Positions 35,870 through 45,700 of a stretch of DNA of 51,651 nucleotides are shown one piece after another. Made by a program: the position numbers and the translations under genes. Each line of letters starts with the position of its first letter. Positions within the stretch are counted from its first letter, which is position 1. The notes under the pieces were generated by a model. That model was not told the DNA's origin. It saw only the letters and a program-made list of their open reading frames with translations, and made no database searches. The DNA lies in contig LMZT01000121.1 in assembly GCA_001567115.1 (NCBI GenBank), forward strand, positions 1-51,651. The letters run 5' to 3'. The stretch comes from Candidatus Hinthialibacteria bacterium OLB16 (GTDB lineage Bacteria > Hinthialibacterota > Hinthialibacteria > OLB16).

Positions 35870-35964
35870 AAGACCACATTTATTTCTTTATTCGTGCAGT
35901 TGAAATTGAGTTGGATTTCCGTCCCGATCGAATGGGGAGCAGTGAACTTAAGAAGGAGCTGGAA

Positions 35965-38706
35965 ATGGATCGAAGATATAGTGAAAACGCCCTGGAACAG
36001 GTAACTCCCGAAGAGGTGGGCCATCCGCTGGATTCGTTCTTTCACCCCGGGACAGTTGCATTGATTGGAGCCACCGAAAAAGCAGGCAGTGTCGGAAGAA
36101 CCCTCCTGCGGAACCTGGTGACAAACCCGTTTGGAGGCACTGTCTTTCCTGTCAATCCCAAAAGGCCCAGTGTCTGGGGAATCAAGGCCTACCCGAGTGT
36201 CGGTTCGATTCCCGAGAAGATTGACATGGCGGTGGTGGTCACGCCTGCCCCCAGCATACCGGGCATCATCGAGGAATGTGTCGAGGCCAATGTCAAAAGC
36301 GCCATTATCATATCCGCCGGTTTCAAAGAACTGGGTCCCGAGGGTGCCAAACTCGAGCAGGATATCCTTGAACGTGCACGCAAGGGAAATATCCGCATCA
36401 TCGGCCCCAACTGCCTGGGCCTGATGAATCCGATTACCGGGTTGAATGCCACTTTCGCCAGCAGCATCGCACGCCCCGGCAATGTGGGTTTCATCAGCCA
36501 GTCAGGGGCACTCTGCACAGCCATTCTTGACTGGAGCCAGCAGCACAAGGTCGGTTTCAGTGCCTTCGTTTCCATTGGTTCAATGGTCGATGTCGGCTGG
36601 GGAGATCTGATCGATTATCTGGGCGATGATCCCAAAACTAAAAGCATCGTTATATACATGGAAACTGTGGGTGATGCGCGGTCGTTCATTTCAGCCGCAC
36701 GTGAGGTGGCCCTGACCAAGCCCATTATCGTCATCAAAGCTGGAAGGACCGCGCAGGCTGCCAAAGCGGCTGCTTCTCACACTGGCTCCCTGGCAGGCAG
36801 TGATGAGGTTCTTCGTGCTTCGTTTCGCCGGACCGGCGTTCTTCAGGTGGACAGCATCGAAGACCTGTTTTACATGGCGGAGGTCCTCGCCAAGCAGCCC
36901 AGGCCGAAAGGCCCGCACCTCGCTATCTTCACCAATGCCGGTGGGCCGGGTGTGCTTGCCACCGATGCGCTCATCATGTCGGGTGGCGAACTGGCCGAGC
37001 TGTCGGACGAAACTGTGTCTGCCCTCAGTGAGTTCCTGCCGGTCCACTGGAGTCATGGCAACCCGATCGACATTCTCGGCGATGCCGACCCGGACCGTTA
37101 CGCTCGCGCCCTCGAAACTGTCGCCAAAGATCCTGACAGCGATGGATTGCTGGTCATTCTGACCCCGCAGGATATGACCGATCCGACACAGACAGCCGAG
37201 AAACTGATCCCCTATGCCAAAATCGAAGGAAAGCCGGTTCTCGCCAGCTGGATGGGAGGCCCGGAAGTGGCGGCTGGCGAAAGCATTCTGACCAAAGCGG
37301 GGATTCCAACCTTTCCATACCCCGATATCGCTGCGCGTGTTTTCAATTATATGTGGCGCTACTCCTACCACCTTCGGGGCCTTTATGAAACACCGAGCCT
37401 GCAAGTCGATCAGGAGGAATATGTCCCGGACCGGGAGAAAGTCGATCAGATTATCTCTTCAGCATTGAATGAAGGCCGGACAATCCTGACCGAGTTCGAA
37501 TCCAAGGAAGTCCTCGCCGCTTATGGGATCCCCGCGGTGAAGACCCTGATCGCCACCACCGAGGCCGATGCGGTCCAAGCTGCAGCCGATGCGGGCTATC
37601 CGGTGGTTCTCAAACTGTACTCGCAGACCATCACCCATAAGACCGATGTCGGCGGTGTCCAGCTCAACCTGGAAAATGAAGAAGATGTCAGGCGCGCCTA
37701 TAAATCCATTCTCAAGGGTGTGACTGAAAAAGCGGGCGCAGAGCATTTTCAGGGCGTCACTGTCCAGCCCATGATCAAACGTGAAGGGTATGAGATCATC
37801 ATCGGCAGCAGCATCGATGAGCAGTTCGGCCCGGTTCTGCTGTTTGGCTCCGGCGGGCAGCTGGTGGAAGTCTTCAAAGACCGCTCTCTCGGCCTTCCGC
37901 CTCTCAATACCACCCTGGCACGCAGGATGATGGAACAAACCAAGATTTACAAAGCGCTCAAAGGTGTCCGGGGGCGCCGCCCGGTGGATTTGTCGGAGCT
38001 CGAGCACCTCATGGTGCGATTCAGCTACCTGGTATCCGAGCAGCCGCGCATCCGGGAAATCGATATCAATCCCTTGCTGGCATCGCCGGATATGCTGGTC
38101 GCTCTGGATGCCCGTGTTGTCATCTTCGGGGCGGATGTCGCCGATGACCAATTGCCGAAACTGGCCATCCGGCCATATCCGACCCAGTACGCCCAATCCT
38201 GGAAAACAAAACAGGGGCTGGATGTCATGATTCGGCTGATCCGACCTGAGGACGAACCAGCGATGGTTCGTTTCCATGAGACCCTTTCCGAACGGACTGT
38301 ATACTACCGTTACCTGCACACATTGAAGCTGTCTCAACGAGTCACTCATGAACGCCTCACACGCATCTGCTTCAGCGACTACAGCCGGGAATGGCCGCTC
38401 GTGATCGAGCGCAAAGGTGAAAATGCGGGTGAGTATGAAATCCTCGGGGTTGGACGGCTGACCCGCAGCCGGATCGAGGATGAAGCGGAATTTGCCATTC
38501 TTGTGGCTGACAAGTACCAGAAACAGGGGCTTGGTTCCGAACTCCTGCGACGCCTGATTGATATCGGGCGGAAAGAAGGGTTCAAGCGGATCGTTGGCTT
38601 GATCCTTCCGGAAAATTATGAGATGCAGAGAGTTTCCGAGAAGCTCGGATTTGTGACCGAGCATGATGTCCAGGAAGGCCTGGTAAAAGCTGTCTACGTT
38701 TTATAG
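35965..38706 (+). CDS. ADP-forming acyl-CoA synthetase fused to GNAT acetyltransferase (Pat-like)
   Basis: A 913-residue protein. The ATG at 35965 is chosen for its AAGGAG (35953-35958); a TTG at 35911 is less likely. Order: CoA-binding Rossmann domain (about 20-120), succinyl-CoA-ligase-like domains, ATP-grasp domain (about 480-700), then a GNAT domain (about 735-910) with the acetyl-CoA loop [10 protein letters not shown]. This is the layout of the protein lysine acetyltransferases Pat/YfiQ. The loop around His272 (ASHTGSLAG) keeps the phospho-histidine position of true ADP-forming acetyl-CoA synthetases, so the protein may also make ATP and acetate from PFOR-derived acetyl-CoA. Either activity, or both, is possible. 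Confidence 0.85.
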   Translation: MDRRYSENALEQVTPEEVGHPLDSFFHPGTVALIGATEKAGSVGRTLLRNLVTNPFGGTVFPVNPKRPSVWGIKAYPSVGSIPEKIDMAVVVTPAPSIPGIIEECVEANVKSAIIISAGFKELGPEGAKLEQDILERARKGNIRIIGPNCLGLMNPITGLNATFASSIARPGNVGFISQSGALCTAILDWSQQHKVGFSAFVSIGSMVDVGWGDLIDYLGDDPKTKSIVIYMETVGDARSFISAAREVALTKPIIVIKAGRTAQAAKAAASHTGSLAGSDEVLRASFRRTGVLQVDSIEDLFYMAEVLAKQPRPKGPHLAIFTNAGGPGVLATDALIMSGGELAELSDETVSALSEFLPVHWSHGNPIDILGDADPDRYARALETVAKDPDSDGLLVILTPQDMTDPTQTAEKLIPYAKIEGKPVLASWMGGPEVAAGESILTKAGIPTFPYPDIAARVFNYMWRYSYHLRGLYETPSLQVDQEEYVPDREKVDQIISSALNEGRTILTEFESKEVLAAYGIPAVKTLIATTEADAVQAAADAGYPVVLKLYSQTITHKTDVGGVQLNLENEEDVRRAYKSILKGVTEKAGAEHFQGVTVQPMIKREGYEIIIGSSIDEQFGPVLLFGSGGQLVEVFKDRSLGLPPLNTTLARRMMEQTKIYKALKGVRGRRPVDLSELEHLMVRFSYLVSEQPRIREIDINPLLASPDMLVALDARVVIFGADVADDQLPKLAIRPYPTQYAQSWKTKQGLDVMIRLIRPEDEPAMVRFHETLSERTVYYRYLHTLKLSQRVTHERLTRICFSDYSREWPLVIERKGENAGEYEILGVGRLTRSRIEDEAEFAILVADKYQKQGLGSELLRRLIDIGRKEGFKRIVGLILPENYEMQRVSEKLGFVTEHDVQEGLVKAVYVL

Positions 38707-38739
38707 GCAAGGAGGACAGGGGACCTGACTGACCGCCTG

Positions 38740-41045
38740 ATGCAAAGGTCCCACATCCTGGAAAGATCCGCCTGAGGCTTGCCCTTCGGGGAACTCTTCA
38801 GGGGGTTGGTTTCAGGCCATTTGTTTACCGCCTTGCACAGCAGTGCGAGCTGGGGGGATGGGTCCGGAATACATCCTCAGGTGTGTTTCTCGAAGTTGAG
38901 GGTCTGGAGGAGCGAGTGGAGGCTTTTCTGCTTCGCCTGGAGCAGGAAAAGCCTCCACTTTCCGTTTTTACCAGCATCGAACCACTCTTCCTGGATCCGG
39001 CCGGCTACTCTTCATTCCGGATTCTCGAAAGCGGCAGGACCCAGCCTCGAGCGGTCATTCTCCCCGATATCGCCACATGCCCGGATTGCCTGGAAGAGAT
39101 TCTTGACTCCGGCAACCGTCGTTATCGTTACCCCTTCACCAACTGCACTGCCTGTGGGCCGCGTTACAGCATTATCGAGAAACTTCCTTATGACCGCCCC
39201 AACACCACCATGCGCATCTTCGAAATGTGCTCCGAATGCCGGCAGGAGTATGAAAATCCAGGTGACCGGCGTTTCCATGCGCAGCCGATTGCCTGTCCGG
39301 CTTGTGGCCCGCACATCGCTCTCTGGAATCACGCTGGAGATCTCCTCGCAGAGAAGGACCAGTCCCTGAAAGCAGCAGCCCGGCTCCTCGAGGAAGGAGC
39401 CATTCTCGCATTCAAAGGCCTGGGGGGCTTTCAGCTGCTGGTTGATGCCCGTGACAATGCAGCCGTTTCGAGACTGCGCCAGCTGAAGCATCGTGAAGAA
39501 AAACCATTTGCCATCATGGTTCAAGACATAAAAGAGGCGCAGAAACTCTGTGTCATCGCGCCGATGGAAGAAAGGCTGCTGAAATCACCGGAATCCCCAA
39601 TTGTCCTGCTGCGTAAGAAAAAGGAGATCCTTGCATCCCAGGTGGCGCCTGGCTGTCCCGACCTGGGGGTCCTGCTGCCCTGCACTCCACTTCATCACCT
39701 GCTGTCTGGGGAGATCGGCTTTCCAGTGGTTGCCACCAGTGGAAATCGGACAGATGAGCCGATCTGTATGGATGAATACGAGGCTCTCGATCGCCTCAAA
39801 GGCATTGCGGATGCCTTTCTGGTGCACAATCGCCCGATCCGTCGGTATGTCGATGACTCGGTAGCCCGGGTCATCCTGAAACGCGAAATGCTGCTGCGCC
39901 GGGCACGCGGTTATGCCCCCCTGCCGATCCCACTGCATAAGGACACGCCTCCTCTGTTGGGGGTTGGAGCCCATCTGAAGAATACAGTCGCATTGAGCCT
40001 GGGGAATGAGGTTGTTCTCAGCCAGCACATCGGGGACCTTGAGTCGGTCGAGGCTTTCAATGCCTTCAAGGCAGCAGTCGAGGATCTGCAGGAACTCTTC
40101 CAGGTCAGACCCTCTGAGGTGGTTTGTGATCTGCACCCGGATTATCTTTCCAGCCGCTTCGCCCGGGAAAGGTCTCCACACCCTCTCGCGATCCAGCACC
40201 ATGAGGCCCATATTCTTGCCTGCATGGCTGAAAATGCACTGGCACAGGAGGTCCTGGGTATTTCCTGGGATGGCATCGGCCTTGGGTCGGATCGAACCCT
40301 GTGGGGAGGAGAATTCCTGCTTGTGGAGCCAGCGGGTTCCTCACGCCTTGCGCATCTCAGGCCCTTTCTTCTTCCAGGAGGGGAAAGTGCAGTCAAAGAA
40401 CCGCGCCGTTCGGCGATCGGCCTGCTGTATGAACTGCTGGGGGAATCCTGCTTTTTTCAGGAACATCTGGCTCCGTTTGAGACCTTCTCTGACCAGGACC
40501 TCAAAGTTATCTATCAGGCACTGAAGACCGGGCTGAACTCCCCGGGGACTACATCGATGGGAAGGCTGTTCGATGCTGTGGCCTCTCTCTGTGGGATTCG
40601 CCAGGTGGACCGTTATGAAGGCCAGGCCGCTATGGAACTGGAATCCTCTGCTGTCCTGTCTCCCACAGAAAGCAGTTATGACTTTGTGATTCATGGTGTG
40701 AAGCCTCCATACACGATCGATTGGGGACCGATGGTACGATCCATCCTCGATGACTTGGGGCAGATGCAGCCGGTTGGAGAGATCGCCGGGAAGTTTCATA
40801 ATTCATTGGCGGAAATGATTTTCAGGGCCGCTGTCCTTTCGCATAAAGACACAGTGGTTCTGAGCGGAGGTTGTTTCCAGAACCGGATCCTGCTTGAAAA
40901 AACAGTTCCCCGACTCAAACAGGAAGGTTTTCGGGTATACTGGCCTCAGAGAGTTCCCCCGAATGATGGAGGCATTGCGCTCGGCCAGGTTTATGGGGCA
41001 GCCCATCGGCTTCCGCAATTGAAAGATTCAGCCACAGGAGGGTAG
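38740..41045 (+). CDS. hypF: Carbamoyltransferase HypF, frameshifted near start
   Basis: A 768-residue (after repair) HypF that builds the cyanide ligands of the hydrogenase iron by activating carbamoyl phosphate and loading HypE. Order: acylphosphatase domain with LRGTLQGVGFRPFVYRL, two zinc fingers (CPDC ... CTAC and CSEC ... CPAC), the YrdC-like domain, and the Kae1-like C-terminal domain with HHEAHILACMAEN and SWDGIGLGSD. The in-frame start is lost: the frame has a stop at 38730 and no ATG or GTG. An ATG at 38740, or CTG at 38725 behind AAGGAGG (38709-38715), lies in the next frame. One missing A at 38762-38764 would join it. CarB in this window supplies the carbamoyl phosphate. Confidence 0.85.
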
Positions 41046-41051
41046 GGAAAT

Positions 41052-42050
41052 ATGCCGGACAAACCTTCGATGAGCCGCCAGGATTTCTTGCGCAACATGG
41101 CGGCAGGCCTGAGTGCCCTCAGCCTTGGAAGCAAGGATGGGGGATGGGCTGAAACTTCTCAGCCATTTACTGCAACCGATCTGTCCCTCCCTTACCGTTT
41201 GAAGCCTGTTGCCAGCTACTCTGTGGCCTTCACGCAGATGCGTGGTTTGTGCTTTGACTCAGGCAATCAGCTGCTTGTTGCCACGGAAAACGGGATTCAC
41301 CGGCTGGATCAGAAAGGCCAGGCAGCTCCGATCATTCCGCTTCCATCCCCTGCCATGAGTGTCGCAGCCAATGAAGAGGGATCGATTTCTGTTCTGACCC
41401 GTGGCTCCGCCCTGCTATTTGACAGCCACTATCAGCCGCTCTCGGATTGGGAAAAACCTCGCATCCTGGATAATCCGGATGCCTGGCTTGTTTCCGCCAC
41501 CATGAATGACCGGTCAGTCTTTGTCTCGGATGCCGGGAACCGGAAGGTCTTTCAAATCGCGTTGAATGGAGACCTGATTCAGGAAATCGATGGCTTTCAT
41601 ATCCCCAGCGCCTATTTCCCCTGCGCCCTCAACAGTGATGGATCCCTGCTGGTTGGACATACTTCCAGGCATCAGGTTGAAATCTTCGACGCGCAGGGTG
41701 AGCTGCAAACCAGCTGGGGAACCTATGGCAGTTCGCCTGAACGCTTCTGTGGATGCTGCAATCCGACCAACCTCGCTGTCTACCGCAAAGACTGGATTGC
41801 AACCGCTGAAAAAGGAATTCCGCGTGTGAAGATCAACAATCCCGAAGGGAAACTCCTGGCCTATTTATCCGCTCAGGACCTCGGATTGCATGAAGAACAA
41901 TCCTATCTCAACCAGCTGCGGCGGGGCGCCAATGGCGAGCTTCCCTGCCATGATGGCTGGCCTGGAATGCCGATGGCATTCGATTCACAGGGTCGGCTGG
42001 CAGTCGCCCTTCCCGGACTGAAAACCATCCGAATCTACGAAATTGCATAG
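41052..42050 (+). CDS. Exported NHL-type beta-propeller protein
   Basis: A 332-residue protein with a beta-propeller fold of NHL type, about six blades, each recognisable by a hydrophobic strand, a Gly-Asp/Asn turn and a following strand (for example GLCFDSGNQLLVATENGIHRLD and SVFVSDAGNRKVFQIALNG). The N terminus reads MSRQDFLRNMAAGLSALSL, like a Tat signal but with RQ where RR is required, so export route is unclear. A conserved cysteine cluster FCGCCNPTN (Cys233, 235, 236) precedes WIATAEKGIPRVKI, a sequence I associate with propellers in other phyla but with no known role. It follows hypF by 6 nt, so it may be part of the same transcript. Confidence 0.65.
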   Translation: MPDKPSMSRQDFLRNMAAGLSALSLGSKDGGWAETSQPFTATDLSLPYRLKPVASYSVAFTQMRGLCFDSGNQLLVATENGIHRLDQKGQAAPIIPLPSPAMSVAANEEGSISVLTRGSALLFDSHYQPLSDWEKPRILDNPDAWLVSATMNDRSVFVSDAGNRKVFQIALNGDLIQEIDGFHIPSAYFPCALNSDGSLLVGHTSRHQVEIFDAQGELQTSWGTYGSSPERFCGCCNPTNLAVYRKDWIATAEKGIPRVKINNPEGKLLAYLSAQDLGLHEEQSYLNQLRRGANGELPCHDGWPGMPMAFDSQGRLAVALPGLKTIRIYEIA

Positions 42051-42140
42051 GCAATCCACCTGTTCTGGTGTAATAATGTCAAACAGTTAACTCTCTGCAC
42101 ATCAATTGAGGATTTATCGGGTCGTGACGAAACATCGCCA

Positions 42141-42776
42141 ATGAACAGGGAAGAACGGACGGATACGATCCAGGCTGATGAACAACTCCGGGCTTCGATT
42201 CTAAATTCGCCCGAAGTGGGTTGGCGGGCTTTTCTTGAGATTCATTCCGCCTTTATCAGGAACATCATTAAACGCCATGGGTTTTCCATTGAAGATTCCG
42301 AGGAAGTCCTGCAGGAGGTTTTTCACAACCTCCTCAAAGAGGATTGCCGGTTTTTCAAGGTGTGGGATTCCAGCAAATGCACCTTGAGAGGATTCCTGTC
42401 AGTTGTGGCAACCCATGCTGCGATCACCTTCTACCATTCCCGTTTTCATCGGGAATCGTTCCTTAAGAGCCATCAGGATGGATCGATCGAACTCGATGTG
42501 CTCGTATCACCTTCTGTCAACCCCGCAGAACGCCTTTTCCGGATTCAGGCTGTTTCGCTGTTGACTGATGTGCTCGACCGCTGGGTTATCGAGGGGAAAC
42601 TGGATTCCATCGATAAGAAAATTGTCCTGCTTCGGCTCAGGGGGCTGTCTTTCAAAGAGATCTCGGATGTGACCGGAATGGCCGTAAACCATACAACTGT
42701 GAGATTTTCACGCCTGAAACCGAGGCTTCAAAAGCTCCTGGCCCGGAAAGGCCTGGAGGAGGATCTAAATGATTAA
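42141..42776 (+). CDS. ECF-type RNA polymerase sigma factor
   Basis: A 211-residue sigma-70-family factor with only regions 2 and 4. Region 2 spans about 25-105, including GFSIEDSEEVLQEVFHNLLKE and the DNA-melting and -10-contacting segment, and region 4 lies at about 145-205 with the LRLRGLSFKEISDVTGM helix-turn-helix. No anti-sigma gene with a zinc-binding motif lies nearby. Instead the gene converges on the kinase/protease giant at 42773-48309, and their stop codons overlap by two bases. Partnership with that protein is inferred from position and from the known pairing of some ECF factors with Ser/Thr kinases. Target promoters are not visible. Confidence 0.85.
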   Translation: MNREERTDTIQADEQLRASILNSPEVGWRAFLEIHSAFIRNIIKRHGFSIEDSEEVLQEVFHNLLKEDCRFFKVWDSSKCTLRGFLSVVATHAAITFYHSRFHRESFLKSHQDGSIELDVLVSPSVNPAERLFRIQAVSLLTDVLDRWVIEGKLDSIDKKIVLLRLRGLSFKEISDVTGMAVNHTTVRFSRLKPRLQKLLARKGLEEDLND

Positions 42777-45700
42777 GGGCCGGTGATCACCCTGATCCCA
42801 TTCCGGCGCAATTTCTCGATCTCTTCCACCTGCCCGGCTGCTGGCGTGTTACGGATATCGAGCTGGTGGAGGCGCTTCAGTCGGGATGCGAACTTGAGAT
42901 CATTGACCGGATTGCCGGAGAGATCCAGTTCATTGAGGTTGCTTAAAACCATCAATGGCAGAGGATTTGATACCTGGTTGAGAGATATCCGGAGGGCGGT
43001 CAGGCAGGTCAGCCCTTTGAGAGCTGACAGGTCGGTAATTCTATTCTCAGCCAGATTCAAATGGCGGAGTCGTGAAAGGTCCCGAAGCGGTGTGAGATCA
43101 TGAATCCGGTTCTTGATCAGGGTCAGGCTTTCCAGGTATCCGAGTTCTGCAATCGGTGAAATATCTTCGATGCCTGATCCATTGATGGACAGGTGCTGCA
43201 GCCGGTTCATTCCTTCTAGTGCATTCATTTTGAAGCCTGCAAAATCAGTCAGAATCAAGGCCAGCAGGTGGCTGAAACCCTCACCGAAAGACCGGAGCTG
43301 GGAATCCCTGGAGAAGAGATAGAGAAAACGGAGCGAGGGGAGTTGATGGAGGAGAGAAATGTTCTTGATTTCTTTTGTGTCGATCCGGATGTGGTTGAGC
43401 ATGCTGCAGTACTGAATCCCGTTGAGATCGAGGGTTGCTTCAGCCAGATTCAGGTAACGGACTTCTCCGAGATCCTTCTTTGTGAGCGGTCCAGATTTTT
43501 TCCCGGCCTGCTGGCGAAGAGCCTGTTCGAGAATCGGATCTGGGATGTCCACAGCTTCCTCTTCCGGAGATTCCGGATTCTCCAGTTTCTCAAACTGCTT
43601 GTAGAAAGTAGTTTTATAATTCTCGATCTGTGCTGCCAGAGACTCCGCCCCATCTTCGGCATTCAGGGAGTTATCCCAGGGGTATGCGGGCCATATTCTG
43701 ACACTGTTGTCATCCGCCCCGGTGATCAGATATCGGTGCCTGGGTGAGTAAGCCAGACAATGGACCGGCCCCTGATGGCCATGCAGGCTGATCAGCTCCC
43801 GGCCTGTGCCAATTTCCCACACCTTGCAGGAGGAATCCTCAGAGGAGGTAAACAGGCGTTGGCCATCTGGAGAGAACGCCACAGAAAGGACATAGAGGGT
43901 ATGTCCTTCGAAGACCTGAAGCTCCTTGCCGGTTTCGGAATCCCATAACCTGGCGGTTGAATCATCACTGGCTGTGGCAATGAACCGACCTCAGGACTGA
44001 AACGGGCTGCACGGAGGTTCTGGCTGTGACCGGTCAGCTTCATCAATCTTTGCCGTTCGAATGGCTGCCAGACCGTGGCTCCCGGAGAGGTTTCTGCCAC
44101 CACCAGTTTCCCGCTGTCGGGCGACCAGTCGAGATCCTGGATTTCAGTGTCTCCACAATCCCAGCAGGAGGCTTCATGCCAGTCGGTTGTTTTCCAGATT
44201 CGGACCACCCCCTCCATCTCACCGATTGCAAGCCATTGGCCATCTTTTGAAAACCTCAGAGCGGATACAGCTGAAAATGGCCCGCTTAAGGAACCGATCA
44301 GCTCACCAGTATCCACTCGCCAGATTCGAACCATTTTTCCAAGGCCGGCGGCTGCAAACAGGCGGCTGTCCGGGCTGTATTCACCACAGTGAAGTTCATT
44401 GCTGTACCCTTCCTGTTCCCGAACCAGCCCCAAGGAGGGTAATTGCAGAATCGGAAACTGTGCATCATAAAGGCCGCACACCGCCAGTGTGCTTTCGTCG
44501 GGACTTAATGAGGTGAAACGGATCCGGCTGCCCTGCTGGAGGACCAATGGATTCCCGGCTTTTGAGCGGACAGGCCACAGACGGCAGGTTCCATCCGCTC
44601 CCGCACTGGCCAGGGTCTGGCTGTCCGGGCTGAAGGCAATGGAATCGATCGCACCCTGATGACTGGCCAGCTGCTCCTCCTCCTCCCAGGTCCCCGTATG
44701 CCAGACCCGGATGATTCCTTCATTCGAACCGGCTGCCAGCCGCTTCCCATCGGGAGAGAAGGCGATCGAACGGATCATTCTTTCAAAACCATGGAGAGCC
44801 TTGATTTCATTTCCGGTGGCCCGGTCATAAACAAAAACAATCTCCGACATTCCTCCCACTGCCAGGAGATTTCCATCGGGGCTGAAAGCCACCGACTGCA
44901 CATACCCCCACTGCTGCAGGGACAGGAGAAGTTCTCCGCTTGCGGCATCCCACAGGCGGGCCATGCAGTCACAGGGATCATTGCGGCTTCCGCAGGATGC
45001 GAGGAAACGGTTGTCTTTTGACAGCGCGACATCGTTGATTGGATCAGCTCCCTGCTTAAAAGAAGAAATCCACTTGCCGGCCTGGAGGTCATAGAGGTGG
45101 ATGGAGCCATCTTCACACCCGGCTGCCACCAACCGGCCATCTGAACTCAGATCCAGACAACGGAGAATCATTCCCTCCAGCACCAGGCTCTTGACCGTAT
45201 GCCAGTCCGCTGTGTCGATGATATCGACAACACCTCTCTCATATCCTGCCGCAAGCAGTGTCCCGTCTCCGGAAATCTTGATTTCTTTGATAAGCCCTTT
45301 GCCGGGTTTGCTTTGCCGAATTTCGGCTCCCGAACTGGCATCCCAGAGCCGGATGGTCCCATCAACCCCGGCAGTATACAGCCTGCTCCCTTCCGGAGAG
45401 AAAACAGCCGAATTGATTTCGCCTGCATGGCCATAGAGTGTCATCCGATCCTGGTGGCACAGGGAAAACAGATACCCCCACTCCCAGTTGCGATGCTCTT
45501 TGGGTGCATCGAGGAGAATATCCTGCGCCTGGTCGAACCGGAATTCATCGATCGCTTCTTCGGCAAGTTTGATGGATGAAATATACAGCTCTTCTTCAGC
45601 AACACGGCGTGCGGCTTGGGCCTCTTTGAGAGCTATCTGCTCCCGCCACAGCCCATAACCAAGCGCTCCCCCCAGGAGCAGAAACAGAAGCGCTGAGAAA

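Noticed and set aside
43792-43882. Programmed ribosomal frameshifting as the reason for the split WD40 gene
   Set aside because: No slippery heptamer with a downstream structure is evident here, and similar single-base breaks occur in unrelated essential genes.
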